Part shown: one piece after another, positions 17,117-25,882 of the stretch | Layout: every line of letters begins with the position of its first letter | How positions within the stretch are numbered: position 1 is the stretch's first letter | NCBI RefSeq assembly: GCF_000383915.1 | Contig: NZ_KB912942.1 | Location: forward strand, 7,618,155-7,682,154 | DNA length: 64,000 nucleotides | Direction: 5' to 3' | Source of the DNA: Amycolatopsis benzoatilytica AK 16/65 | GTDB lineage: Bacteria > Actinomycetota > Actinomycetes > Mycobacteriales > Pseudonocardiaceae | The notes under the pieces: model-generated | The model's input: the letters and a program-made list of their open reading frames with translations, nothing else | The model's database searches: none | What the model was told of the DNA's origin: nothing | Translations under genes and position numbers: made by a program

Positions 17117-18933
17117 CGGGTGTGGACCCCACTGCCGAGGCGTACCGCCGGCTGCTCGAACTGCTCGCCGATGGAGCGAGCAGTGAGCAGCTGGCGCACG
17201 TCGCTGCCCGGGGCTTGTCGGCGGAGCAGGCGGCCGCGATCGGCTCGGCGACTGAGCTCGCGCTGCGCATTCGAGAGACGCTTAGCGAGCACCGGCGCCG
17301 CGAAGCCGAGCTGACCGCGTTGTTCGACACTGCGAGCGACCTGGCTGGGCTGCGTGATCCGGACGCGGTTCTGCGATCGATCGTCCGGCGCGCGCGGACG
17401 CTGCTGGGCGTCGACGTGTCGTACCTCAGCCTCAACGACGAGGCGAACGGCGAAACCTACATCCGCGTGACGGACGGGTCGGTTTCCGCGCTCTTCCAGC
17501 AGATCGCGCTGGGAATGGGGGAAGGTCTCGGCGGCCTAGTCGCGCAGACCGCGCGTCCGTACGCGACCGCGGACTACTTCGAGGACGAGCGCTTCCGCCA
17601 CACTCGGCCGATCGACGCCGGTGTCCGCGAGGAAGGTCTGAAGGCGATTCTCGGCGTGCCGTTGGCGATCGGAGGCAAGGTTCTCGGCGTGTTGTACGCG
17701 TCCGACCGCTCGTCGCGCACGTTCTCCACCGCCGAGGTCGCGCTGCTGTCGTCGCTGGCCGCGCACGCCGCGATCGCACTGGACACCGCGCACTTGCTGG
17801 ACGAGACGCGCTCGGCGGCCGCGGAGCTGAACGCCGCGAACGCGACCATGCGCCGCGCCGACGACGCGCACGACCGGCTGATGGACCTGGTGCTCGGCGG
17901 GGCCGATTTGCCTGCGGTAGCGGCGGAAGTCGCGGGCGTGCTGCGCGGTTCGATCGCGGTGCACGACGAGGAAGGCGCGCTGCTCGCCGGTGCGTCCATC
18001 GCCTTCGACCCGGTCGCGGTGGCGTCGTCCCGGGCCAGCGGCCGGGCAGTATCTACAAAGGACAGTTGGGTGTGCGCCGTGCGCGCGGGCCAGGAACTGC
18101 TCGGCAGCCTGACCCTGTCCGGACGTCCCGAGCTGGCTGGCGACGATCGTCGGCTGTTCGAACGGGCCGCGGTCGTGACCGCATTGTTGTTGCTGCTCCG
18201 TCGTTCCGTGGCGCAGGCCGAGGATCAGGTGCGCGGCGAACTGCTGACCGACCTGCTCACCACGCCCGCCCGTAACACGGGTGCGCTGGTCGCCCGCGCC
18301 CGCCGGCTCGGAGTCGACTTGTCGGCACCGCACGCGGTGCTGGTCGCGCACGCCTCCGGCATCTCCCGCCGAGGATTGGCGGCCGCCTGTGCGCGATACG
18401 GCGATCTGGTCGGCGTGCACGCGGAACAAGTCGTCGCGCTCGCCCCGGACCAACCCGCCGCCGGCCGGATCGCCGCCGAACTGAAGTCTGTTGTGGACTG
18501 TCCGGTCACGGTCGGCGCGGCGGGTCCGGCGCGCGGTCCGGAAGCCTTGGCGCAGGCATACCGCGAAGCTGTCCAATGCGTGAACACCCTGCTCGCGCTG
18601 GGCCGGGAAGGCGACGGCGCGGCGATGGCCGACCTGGGATTCCTCGGCGTCCTGCTCGGCAGGCACTCCGACCTGTCCGGTTACGTCACCGCGACGATCG
18701 GCCCGGTGCTCGACTACGACACCCGCCGGGGCACCGACCTTGCCGGCACACTGCGCGCGTACTACGCGGCGGGCGGGAATCTGGCGCGCGCCAAGGAAAC
18801 CCTGCACGTCCACGTCAACACGGTGGTCCAGCGGCTGGAGCGCGTCGCGGTGCTGCTGGGCGAGGACTGGCGGGAACCCGAACGTTCGCTGGAGATCCAG
18901 ATCGCCCTGCGGGTGCATCAGCTCGGCGGCTGA
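17113..18933 (+). CDS. PucR-type transcription regulator with GAF sensor domain
   Basis: A 606-residue regulator. A helical start carries a short amphipathic repeat (LLADGASSEQLAHVAARGLSAEQ). A GAF domain follows at about 65-230 (LLGVDVSYLSLNDEANGETYIRV..., ILGVPLAIGGKVLGVLYASDR). The C-terminal PucR HTH (AYYAAGGNLARAKETLHVHVNTVVQRLERV, about 550-580) closes the protein. It is cotranscribed with the dehydrogenase and transporter and most likely controls them in response to a small ligand. The last 16 bases overlap the convergent TetR gene. Confidence 0.88.
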   Translation: MTGVDPTAEAYRRLLELLADGASSEQLAHVAARGLSAEQAAAIGSATELALRIRETLSEHRRREAELTALFDTASDLAGLRDPDAVLRSIVRRARTLLGVDVSYLSLNDEANGETYIRVTDGSVSALFQQIALGMGEGLGGLVAQTARPYATADYFEDERFRHTRPIDAGVREEGLKAILGVPLAIGGKVLGVLYASDRSSRTFSTAEVALLSSLAAHAAIALDTAHLLDETRSAAAELNAANATMRRADDAHDRLMDLVLGGADLPAVAAEVAGVLRGSIAVHDEEGALLAGASIAFDPVAVASSRASGRAVSTKDSWVCAVRAGQELLGSLTLSGRPELAGDDRRLFERAAVVTALLLLLRRSVAQAEDQVRGELLTDLLTTPARNTGALVARARRLGVDLSAPHAVLVAHASGISRRGLAAACARYGDLVGVHAEQVVALAPDQPAAGRIAAELKSVVDCPVTVGAAGPARGPEALAQAYREAVQCVNTLLALGREGDGAAMADLGFLGVLLGRHSDLSGYVTATIGPVLDYDTRRGTDLAGTLRAYYAAGGNLARAKETLHVHVNTVVQRLERVAVLLGEDWREPERSLEIQIALRVHQLGG

Positions 18934-19490
18934 CGGATTCCGTCCACGATCAGGTCGAACATCCGCCCGCGCTGCTCGGGGCCGCCGGGCAGCACCGGCA
19001 TGGCGCACGCGCTGACCACGGTCACGACGACGTCCTGCGCTTGGAGATCGGTGCGCAGCGTGCGGTCCGCCGCCCCGGCATCCAGGATCAGCTGGACTGC
19101 CGTGGTCAGCTCGGCTCGGACCTGCGTCATGTCGACCGTGCCCGCTTCGATGATCGCGCGCAGGGTGTCCGCCATGTCGTGCTTCGTGCTGGCGTACTCG
19201 GCGAACCGGTCCATCCAGCGACGCAGGGCGCGGAGCGGCTTTTCGGTCGCGAGCAGCTTCGGTGCGCTCGCCACGACCTGCGCCAGCTCGTCCCGGTACA
19301 GGGCTTCGACCAGTGCTTCTCGGGTCGGAAAATGCCGGTAGAGGGTGCCGATGCCGACACCGGCGTCGCGCGCGATCCGCTCCAGTGTCACGGGCTCGTC
19401 GGCGGCACCGAATGCTTCGCGGGCCGCTGTCAGGAGCCGGGCACGGTTGCGTTCGGCGTCCGCGCGGGGGCGCCGGGCAGGACTCGACAT
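18918..19490 (-). CDS. TetR-family repressor
   Basis: A 190-residue TetR protein. The N-terminal HTH is NRARLLTAAREAFGA...VTLERIARDAGVGIGTLYRHFPTREALVEALY, followed by a ligand-binding helical domain (SACAMPVLPGGPEQRGR near the end). It is divergent from an aldo/keto reductase, with two matching palindromes in the 90-base gap. The proximal palindrome covers its own ribosome site (GGAGG), so autorepression is expected. The ATG at 19490 fits the HTH start. Confidence 0.92.
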   Translation of the reverse strand: MSSPARRPRADAERNRARLLTAAREAFGAADEPVTLERIARDAGVGIGTLYRHFPTREALVEALYRDELAQVVASAPKLLATEKPLRALRRWMDRFAEYASTKHDMADTLRAIIEAGTVDMTQVRAELTTAVQLILDAGAADRTLRTDLQAQDVVVTVVSACAMPVLPGGPEQRGRMFDLIVDGIRQPPS

Positions 19491-19494
19491 GATG

Positions 19495-19542
19495 CGGAGG
19501 GTCCTCCGTTTCTGTTATCGTGGTGATACGGAGGCACCTCCG
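19495..19542. promoter_or_regulatory. Two TetR operators, CGGAGG-N2-CCTCCG
   Basis: Two 14-base perfect palindromes, CGGAGGGTCCTCCG (19495-19508) and CGGAGGCACCTCCG (19529-19542), 34 bases apart centre to centre, lie in the divergent tetR/aldo-keto reductase promoter. TTATCG/GTGATAC between them could supply -10 elements. The shared half-site and position mark them as the TetR binding sites. Confidence 0.85.
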
Positions 19543-19580
19543 CATCCACTTCCACTATGCCATGGCAGGAGTCCTTCCTC

Positions 19581-20450
19581 ATGACGGCAACCACCTCTCC
19601 CGGCGGCACCGCGCAGCTCGCGGGCCACGAGGTCGCGCGGATCGGCTACGGCGTGATGCAGCTCGGCCGCCCCGGCACCGACCGCGACAGCCAGCTCGAA
19701 CTGCTGCGCACCGCGGCCCGCGCGGGCGTGAATCACCTGGACACCGCGCAGTTCTACAGCGACGGCCGGTGCAACGAACTGATCCGCGACGCGTTCCCTT
19801 CCGGTGGCCAGGTCGTGGTGACCAAAGTCGGCGCGGAACACGGCCCGGACGGGCTGCGGCTCGCGCAACAGCCAGCTCAGCTGCGCGCGCAGGTCGAGGC
19901 CAACCTGGCGTCCCTCGGCGTGGACCAGCTCGACGTGGTCAACCTGCGCCGGGCGGACATCGGTCCCGGCCTGATCGCGGAAGGCGACCAGGTCGTCGAC
20001 CTGGACGACCAGCTCGCCGAGCTGATTTCCCTGCGCGGAGAAGGAAAGATCGGCGCGCTCGGGATCAGCAACGTCCGCGCGGACCTGCTCCGGCAGGCGC
20101 TGCCGGCCGGAATCGCCTGCGTGCAGAACTCGTACAACCTGCTGTCCCGGGACGCCGAACCGGTGCTGGACCTGTGCCGGGAGAACGAAATCGCCTGGGT
20201 GCCCTACTTCCCCCTCGGCTCCGCGTTCGACCTGGGCCAGGACGTGACCGGGCATCCGGTGGTCACCGGGATCGCGGGCGAACTCGGCGTCACGCCCGCG
20301 CAGGTCGCGCTCGCCTGGCTGCTGCGGAACTACTCGGGAACCTTGCTGATCGCCGGCACCGCGACGCCCTCGCACCTCCTGGAGAACATCGAGGCCGGCC
20401 AGGTGCAGCTGCCCGCCGAAGCGGTAGCTGCCCTGGACCGGCTCGGCTGA
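19581..20450 (+). CDS. Aldo/keto reductase
   Basis: A 289-residue TIM-barrel oxidoreductase. RIGYGVMQLGRPG opens the barrel; GVNHLDTAQFYSDGRCNELI holds the catalytic Asp and Tyr; VVVTKVGA holds the Lys. In the usual His position, VNLRRADI has Arg rather than His, a common change in this actinobacterial branch. IGALGISNV and the C-terminal NADP motif (LLIAGTATPSHLLEN) complete it. The ATG at 19581 is chosen over an upstream ATG because AGGAG lies 10 bases before it. Repression by the divergent TetR protein is expected. Confidence 0.9.
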   Translation: MTATTSPGGTAQLAGHEVARIGYGVMQLGRPGTDRDSQLELLRTAARAGVNHLDTAQFYSDGRCNELIRDAFPSGGQVVVTKVGAEHGPDGLRLAQQPAQLRAQVEANLASLGVDQLDVVNLRRADIGPGLIAEGDQVVDLDDQLAELISLRGEGKIGALGISNVRADLLRQALPAGIACVQNSYNLLSRDAEPVLDLCRENEIAWVPYFPLGSAFDLGQDVTGHPVVTGIAGELGVTPAQVALAWLLRNYSGTLLIAGTATPSHLLENIEAGQVQLPAEAVAALDRLG

Positions 20451-20453
20451 CGC

Positions 20454-21320
20454 TCAGAAGACCAGCTCGGCCACCCGCCCCGCGTCGGCCAGGATGTTGA
20501 TCTCCACGATGAGCCCGTCGGCCATGGTGAACGACAACACCGAAACCGGCTTCCCGTCGCGCAGCGCGATGATGCCGGGGCCGCCGTTGACAGTCGCGTA
20601 CTGGGAAACCAAGCCGTCGTGCCGGAACTGCGACGCGTTGCTCGCGACCTCGGCCGCTCCGCGCACGACCTTCGAACCGAGGCCGCCGGTGTCGACGCGC
20701 AGCAGGGCGTCCGGGTGCAGGAGCGACACGAGTCCCTCGAAGTTGCCGCCGCGGGCGGCGGTGAGCCAGGCGTCCACGATCCGGCGCTGCTGGGTCCGAT
20801 CCGGCGGACCGGCCGGTCGCACGCCCTGCACTCGCCGCCGCGCGCGGCTGGCCAGCTGCCGGACCGCGGCGGTGTTCTTGTCCAGCATCGTGGCGATCTC
20901 GTCGAACGGCACGGCGAACATGTCGTGCAGCACGAAGGCCAGCCGCTCGGCCGGATCAAGCGCCTCGAGCACCACCAGCAGCGCGAGCCCGACCGAATCG
21001 GCCAGGACCTCCTGCTCGGCCGGGTCCACGCCGTCGCCGGTCTCCACCACCGGATCCGGGACGCGGATGTCGAGCGGGTCCTCGCGCCGCGTCGCGCGGG
21101 AACGCAGCATGTTGAGGCACTGCCGGGAGACGATCGTGGTCAACCAGCTGCCGGTGTTGCGGACGTCCTCGCCGGACGAACGCGTCACCCGCAGCCAGGT
21201 CTCCTGGATCGCGTCGTCGGCTTCGGCGAACGAGCCGAGCATCCGGTAGGCCACTGCCCGCAACCTGGGCCGATGCTCTTCGAACTGAGCCGCCCAGAAT
21301 TTTTCGTCCTGCACTGTCAC
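20454..21320 (-). CDS. sigJ: ECF41-type sigma factor (SigJ-like) with SnoaL-like C-terminal domain
   Basis: A 288-residue extracytoplasmic-function sigma factor. Region 2 is RPRLRAVAYRMLGSFAEADDAIQETWLR, and region 4 is FVLHDMFAVPFDEIATMLDKNTAAVRQLASRARRRV. A C-terminal NTF2/SnoaL-like domain replaces a separate anti-sigma factor (about residues 180-288), as in ECF41. The family is typically encoded beside a carboxymuconolactone-decarboxylase gene, which is exactly what lies divergently here. The GTG start at 21320 has AAGGAG 7 bases upstream. Confidence 0.92.
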   Translation of the reverse strand: MTVQDEKFWAAQFEEHRPRLRAVAYRMLGSFAEADDAIQETWLRVTRSSGEDVRNTGSWLTTIVSRQCLNMLRSRATRREDPLDIRVPDPVVETGDGVDPAEQEVLADSVGLALLVVLEALDPAERLAFVLHDMFAVPFDEIATMLDKNTAAVRQLASRARRRVQGVRPAGPPDRTQQRRIVDAWLTAARGGNFEGLVSLLHPDALLRVDTGGLGSKVVRGAAEVASNASQFRHDGLVSQYATVNGGPGIIALRDGKPVSVLSFTMADGLIVEINILADAGRVAELVF

Positions 21321-21341
21321 ATCTTCTCCTTCCGCCGGGTC
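21315..21341 (+). promoter_or_regulatory. Probable ECF41 promoter for the CMD-family gene
   Basis: TGTCACA at 21315-21321 matches the described ECF41 -35 element exactly. After 16 bases comes GGTC (21338-21341), one base off the expected -10 CGTC. It points to the oxidoreductase-like gene at 21392 and overlaps the sigma gene's start. A small hairpin (GGTCCT...AGGACC) follows. Confidence 0.55.
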
Positions 21342-21391
21342 CTACCTTCAGGACCCGCCGAAAACGACGGGCGTGACAGGAGGAGACGATC

Positions 21392-21844
21392 ATGCAGGCG
21401 CGAATGACTCACCCGGTGAAGGTCCACCCGGCCGCCATGAAGGCGTTGTACGCGCTGAGCACCGCGACGCAGGACAGCACCGTGCCGGCGACCACGCACC
21501 ACCTGATCCACGTGCGAGTCAGCCAGATCAACGGCTGCAGCGTCTGCGTCGACATGCACACCCGCGAGATGAAGGAAGCCGGCGAGAAGGACGAGCGCAT
21601 CTGGGGCGTCGGCGCGTGGCGCGAATCGCCGTACTTCACCGACGCCGAGCGGGCCGCGCTGGACCTGGCCGAGCACGTGACGCGGCTGGCCGACTCGACC
21701 GACCCGGTGCCGAACGCGGTCTGGGACGCCGCCGCGGACGTCTACGACGAGAAGGAACTCTCGTCGCTGCTGCTGTCGATCGCCGGCATCAACGTGTGGA
21801 ACCGGCTCAACGCCGCCATCCGCCAGCCGGTCGGCGCGTTCTGA
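21392..21844 (+). CDS. Carboxymuconolactone decarboxylase/AhpD-family protein
   Basis: A 150-residue CMD-family protein. VSQINGCSVCVDMHTREMKEAGE contains the redox CxxC and downstream His of AhpD-like peroxidase-reducing proteins. It is the usual genetic partner and target of ECF41 sigma factors, and the divergent neighbour is one. The ATG at 21392 has AGGAGG 8 bases upstream. Likely a redox enzyme induced by SigJ under a stress not visible from sequence. Confidence 0.9.
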   Translation: MQARMTHPVKVHPAAMKALYALSTATQDSTVPATTHHLIHVRVSQINGCSVCVDMHTREMKEAGEKDERIWGVGAWRESPYFTDAERAALDLAEHVTRLADSTDPVPNAVWDAAADVYDEKELSSLLLSIAGINVWNRLNAAIRQPVGAF

Positions 21845-21896
21845 TCAGGGGGACCGCCGCCGGATCTCGCACACTCCGGCGAACGAAAAGGCCGTG

Positions 21897-21937
21897 AAGG
21901 GCCTCTTGCGGGAATCCAAGTCCCGCAAGAGGCCCTT
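21897..21937. repeat. Dispersed intergenic repeat, copy 3; also a bidirectional terminator
   Basis: AAGGGCCTCTTGCGGGA (21897-21913), loop ATCCAAG, and its exact reverse complement (21921-21937): a perfect 17-base-pair stem between convergent genes. It belongs to the same family as the copies at 4456 and 29431. Confidence 0.8.
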
Positions 21938-21959
21938 CCCGGCCTAGCCGTGGGAAACG

Positions 21960-22886
21960 TCAGCCCGCGCGCAGGTGCAGCGAGTCCAGTGCCTTCCGCA
22001 CGTGGCCGCCCGATGCCGCCAATGCCTCCGCCGAGCGAGCGACATCGCTGCCGGACAACAGATGCACCAGCGCCACCTTGAGGTCGCCGCCCGCCTCGGT
22101 GAGCGCGTCCGAACAGTCCGCCATGGTCATCCCGGTGGCTTCCTGCAGGATCCGGATCGTGCGCCCGCGCAGCTTCGCGTTGGTCGCCCGCATGCTCACC
22201 ATCAGGTTCGAGTACGTCTTGCCCAGCTTGATCATCGTCGCGGTGGAAAACGCGGTAAGGATCAGCTTCTGTGCCGTGCCCGCCTTCATCCGGGTCGAGC
22301 CGGCGATCGCCTCCGGCCCGGTCGCGACCGCGATCAGCACGTCCGCCCCGGCCGGTTTGGCGGCCCGCGGGTTGGCCGAAACCAGCCCGGTGTGCGCGCC
22401 GATCCGGCGGGCCTCGGCCAGCGCGCCCAGCACGTACGGAGTCCGGCCGGAGGCGGCGAGACCGAGCACGAAATCGCCCGGCAGCACCGACGAGGCGATC
22501 TCCGCCGCGCCGGCGTCCTCGTCGTCCTCGGCGTTCTCGACCGCCTGCCGCAGCGCCTTCTCGCCGCCGGCGTGGTGAGCGACGAACCAGTCCGCGGGAA
22601 CGTTGTACGTCGGCACCAGCTCCGCCGCGTCCAGCGTCGCCAGCCGCCCGGACGTGCCCGCCCCGACGTAGTGCACGCGTCCGCCGCCGCGCAGTGCTTC
22701 CACCGCGTAGTCGACGGCTCTCGCCAGCTGCGGCAGCACCGCGGCCACCGCGTCCGGCACCCGGCGGTCCTCGGCGTTGATGGCGCCGAGGATCCCCATC
22801 GTGGACATCAGGTCGATGTCGACGGTGCGCGGGTTCCGCTGTTCGGTCGGCGAATCGACGTGCACCGTCTGGCAGGGGACGGACAT
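21960..22886 (-). CDS. murQ: N-acetylmuramic acid 6-phosphate etherase
   Basis: A 308-residue enzyme with one SIS domain. It removes the lactyl ether from MurNAc-6-phosphate to give GlcNAc-6-phosphate and D-lactate. Family signatures are TEQRNPRTVDIDLMST at the N-terminus, VHYVGAGTSGRLATLDAAELVPT in the sugar-phosphate site, and MKAGTAQKLILTAFSTA with GKTYSNLMVSM. The ATG at 22886 is preferred because GAGGAA lies 6 bases upstream; a GTG at 22910 overlapping murR is an alternative. It is directly downstream of murR in one operon. Confidence 0.95.
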   Translation of the reverse strand: MSVPCQTVHVDSPTEQRNPRTVDIDLMSTMGILGAINAEDRRVPDAVAAVLPQLARAVDYAVEALRGGGRVHYVGAGTSGRLATLDAAELVPTYNVPADWFVAHHAGGEKALRQAVENAEDDEDAGAAEIASSVLPGDFVLGLAASGRTPYVLGALAEARRIGAHTGLVSANPRAAKPAGADVLIAVATGPEAIAGSTRMKAGTAQKLILTAFSTATMIKLGKTYSNLMVSMRATNAKLRGRTIRILQEATGMTMADCSDALTEAGGDLKVALVHLLSGSDVARSAEALAASGGHVRKALDSLHLRAG

Positions 22887-22906
22887 CGGGTTCCTCGCTT
22901 CTCGGT

Positions 22907-23905
22907 TCACTTGCCGGTTTCTCGCGGACGACGGCGACCGTCGGGCCTGACCCCGAGCCGGTGCGCGCCGACCGCGTCCCTTGTTGCGTCCAGAGCGCTG
23001 ACCGACGCTTCCATGTGCCGCTGTGCGACCCCGATGAAAAGGCAGTCGATGACGGTCAGCTGTGCGATACGGCTCGCCGTCGCACCGGACCGGAAGGTGG
23101 TTTCGCGGGCCGCCGTGGTGAGCACGTGGTCGGCGACCTCGGTGATCGGGGACCGCGGGAAGTTCGTGACCGCGACGGTCACCGCGCCGTGCTCGCGCGC
23201 GACCCGCAGTGCCTCCACCGTGTCGGTGGTCGCGCCGGTGTGCGAGACGCCGACCGCGACGTCGCCGGGCTTCAGCACCGCGGCCGAGGTGAGCATGATG
23301 TGCGTGTCCGACCAGGCGAAGCTGACCCGGCCGATCCGGTGCAGCTTCTGCTGCAGGTCCGCGGCGACGAAAGCGCTTGCGCCCACGCCGTACACGTCGA
23401 CCCGGCCTGCCTCGGCGACCAGGTCGATGACGGCCTGCAGCTCAGCCACGTCGAGCTGGTCCGCGGTCTCCTCGACCGCGCGCGCGTCGGCGAAGCTGAC
23501 CTTGCCGATGACCGATGCGAGGTCGTCGCCGGGGCCGATCTCGCCGCCCAGGTTGCGCGAGGTGCGAGCCTCGGTGCGGGCAGTGTCCGCGGCGAGCGCG
23601 ATGCGCAGCTGCGGGTAGCCGCCGACGCCGACCGCCTTGCAGAAGCGGGTGACGGTGGTCTCCGAGGTGTTCGCGGCCAGCGCGACCTCGGTGATGCTGC
23701 GCCGCGCGACCGCGGCCGGGTCTTCCAGTACGACCTTCGCGACCCGCTGCTCGGCGCGGGCGAGCCCGGGCAGCAGCGAGCGGATGCGCACCAACGGGCT
23801 CGCGTCCGCCTCGCGCGCCGTCTGACCTGCGGCGTGCTCGGAGGGTGCGGCGGCGACTACGGATTCCGCTTCATCCGCCGTCGGAAAGTTACTAACCGTT
23901 GGCAT
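22907..23905 (-). CDS. murR: MurR/RpiR-family transcription regulator
   Basis: A 332-residue regulator from the ATG at 23905. An N-terminal HTH of the RpiR type (AEQRVAKVVLEDPAAVARRSITEVALAANTSETTVTRFCKAVGVGGYPQLRIAL) is followed by a sugar-phosphate-binding SIS domain (VDVYGVGASAFVAADLQQKLHRIG, VAVGVSHTGATTDTVEALR). It probably senses MurNAc-6-phosphate and controls the murein-recycling genes. The start is not certain: an in-frame ATG at 23926 is possible and neither has a strong ribosome site. The stop overlaps the region of the murQ start. Confidence 0.88.
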   Translation of the reverse strand: MPTVSNFPTADEAESVVAAAPSEHAAGQTAREADASPLVRIRSLLPGLARAEQRVAKVVLEDPAAVARRSITEVALAANTSETTVTRFCKAVGVGGYPQLRIALAADTARTEARTSRNLGGEIGPGDDLASVIGKVSFADARAVEETADQLDVAELQAVIDLVAEAGRVDVYGVGASAFVAADLQQKLHRIGRVSFAWSDTHIMLTSAAVLKPGDVAVGVSHTGATTDTVEALRVAREHGAVTVAVTNFPRSPITEVADHVLTTAARETTFRSGATASRIAQLTVIDCLFIGVAQRHMEASVSALDATRDAVGAHRLGVRPDGRRRPRETGK

Positions 23906-24116
23906 TTGCGACAAGGCTACCCACATCCTTCGGCAGAACCACAACCCGTCCGTGTCTGCGGACTTCGGTTTGCGATTAATCGTTGTCAAGAAAGTCGCCA
24001 ACCGGGTCGCGGCCGTTAACGACTCGAAGCTAACGACTTGGCAACTAACTGTGTCGAGCGAAGGAGTGCTGTTCCACTGAGTGGGTCTAGTCGCGTCGCA
24101 ATGCGCGGCCGAGTGG
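23906..24116. promoter_or_regulatory. murR upstream region with short AT-rich repeats
   Basis: This 211-base gap between the amiE-like and murR genes is locally AT-richer. It holds a CGATTAATCG palindrome (23973-23982) and two direct repeats of TAACGACT (24017-24024 and 24031-24038). They are candidate MurR sites, without comparative support. Confidence 0.35.
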
Positions 24117-25871
24117 CTACCGTGCGCTCAATTCCCATCCGGAAGGGGTCAGTTCCGCCGGATTCCGCTCACCATCAAGCACGACTCGGCCGCGTTCGGT
24201 GACTTTCACACTGTCGACGGAAACTCCCCGTCCGGAGTAATTCGCATCGGTGCTGTAACGCCACCGGATCGAGGTAACGGCACTGGCCGGCACGTGCGCC
24301 GACACCTTCCACCAGGCGCGGTGCCCGTGTCCGGACAGAGCGGACACCTCGCCGGACGGCGCCCCCGGTCCCCACGCTCGCAGCGGAACCGGTTGCCAAT
24401 TCACGCCGTCGGTGCTCGATTCGACCTGTAGCGGGTCGCTCGGGCCCTCGGTGTCGACGAACGCGGCAAAGGAAACGGAGAGTAAACCACCAGCGGGCAG
24501 CGGTCGGGTACTGAGCGTAGCCGTCCCGTTGTTTCCCAGGCCCGAGTACCAGGCGTTCGGGCCTTGCATCGGCCGCACCGCCATCGCCTTGGCGAGCGAG
24601 GTCGCCCACACCTGGCGGGCGGTGTTGATGGAGCCCCAGGTACGGGTGGGGTGCACGCGGTTGGTGAGCAGCAGGGCGAACGACCGCGACTCCGGGTCGA
24701 TCACCAGCGTGGTGCCGGTGAAGCCGGTGTGCCCGGCGCTCACCGGCGAAGCCAGCGCGCCCATGTACCAAGGCTGATCGAGCTCGAAGCCAAGGCCGTG
24801 CTCATCGCCGGGGAAGCGCTGATTGTAGTTCGTGAGCATCTTGGTGACGGTGTCCGGCGCCAGGATGCGGTGGCCGCGGTAGCTGCCGCCGTTGAGGATG
24901 GCCTGGCAGAGCACCGCCAGGTCACCGGCGGTGGAAAAGATCCCCGCGTGCCCGGCGACGCCGCCGAGCGACCAGGCGTTCTCGTCGTGCACCTGGCCGC
25001 GCACGAGCCCGCGCGGCGGGGTGGTTTCGAACTCGGTCGCGGCGACGCGGTTCAGCTTCGATGCGGGCGGGTTGTATCCGGTGTCGACCATGCCCAGCGG
25101 CGCGGTGATCCGGTCGTGCACGACCTGGTCCAGCGGCTTGCCGGACAGCTTCTCGACCAGCAGGCCGAGGGTCAGCATGTTCAGGTCGGAGTAGAGGTAC
25201 GTGCTGCCCGGTGCGTTCTTGAGCGGGCTGTCGAGGATCGCCTTGCGCCGCGACGGAATGTCCGGGTAGCCCGCCCACAGCGACGGGGACGGGTCGGCGT
25301 CGAAGCCGGAGGTGTGCGTGAGCAGCTGGAGCACGGTGACGTCCTGCTTGCCGTTGACGCCGAATTCCGGCAGGTACCGCACGACCGGCGCGTTGACGTC
25401 CAGCTTGCCCTGATCGGCGAGCTGCAGGGCGGCGATCGAGGTGAACAGCTTGGAGATCGACGCCATGTCGAAGATCGTGTCGTCGCGCATCGGGACCTGC
25501 TGGTCGGCGGGAAGTTCGGTGCCCTTGGCGTCGGCATACCGAAGTGCTTTGCCGACGGCATAGCGGTCTACCACCATGCCGTCGTGCGCGAGCAGGCCGA
25601 CCGCGCCGGAGAAGTGCGGATGGCCGCTGGCGTCCGGCTGTGTCCAGCTCTTCAGGAACTGCTCGGCGGCGCGGATCGGCTGCGGGTCCAGGCCGACCTC
25701 GCTCGGGTCGCCGTCGCGCAGCCGCGTGCTCGGCGGCGCGAACCCGTGCTGCGGACGGTCGAAGCGCCCGGCGAAGCTGTCGTGCCGATTGTCGATGGTG
25801 GCTGCTCCCGCGGTGGAGGTCGCCGCGACCAGGACGGCCAGCGTCGCGACAAGCACTTTCCTAGCACGCAT
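24117..25871 (-). CDS. Secreted serine hydrolase of the class C beta-lactamase fold (AmiE/PBP4*-like)
   Basis: A 584-residue exported protein with a signal peptide (residues 1-23, RKVLVATLAVLVAATSTAGA) and a beta-lactamase/DD-peptidase domain. The active motif is SISK (FDMASISKLFTSIA), then a YSDLN motif in the Y-x-N position and HTG near the third box (VSAGHTGFTGTTLV). About 170 extra C-terminal residues form a beta-rich module with STDGVNWQPVPL, as in discoidin-type domains. In the B. subtilis mur cluster the same fold is AmiE/YbbE, acting on murein peptides. The ATG at 25871 has GAGGAG upstream. It follows namZ by 11 bases. Confidence 0.88.
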   Translation of the reverse strand: MRARKVLVATLAVLVAATSTAGAATIDNRHDSFAGRFDRPQHGFAPPSTRLRDGDPSEVGLDPQPIRAAEQFLKSWTQPDASGHPHFSGAVGLLAHDGMVVDRYAVGKALRYADAKGTELPADQQVPMRDDTIFDMASISKLFTSIAALQLADQGKLDVNAPVVRYLPEFGVNGKQDVTVLQLLTHTSGFDADPSPSLWAGYPDIPSRRKAILDSPLKNAPGSTYLYSDLNMLTLGLLVEKLSGKPLDQVVHDRITAPLGMVDTGYNPPASKLNRVAATEFETTPPRGLVRGQVHDENAWSLGGVAGHAGIFSTAGDLAVLCQAILNGGSYRGHRILAPDTVTKMLTNYNQRFPGDEHGLGFELDQPWYMGALASPVSAGHTGFTGTTLVIDPESRSFALLLTNRVHPTRTWGSINTARQVWATSLAKAMAVRPMQGPNAWYSGLGNNGTATLSTRPLPAGGLLSVSFAAFVDTEGPSDPLQVESSTDGVNWQPVPLRAWGPGAPSGEVSALSGHGHRAWWKVSAHVPASAVTSIRWRYSTDANYSGRGVSVDSVKVTERGRVVLDGERNPAELTPSGWELSAR

Positions 25872-25882
25872 GACCGCTCTCC

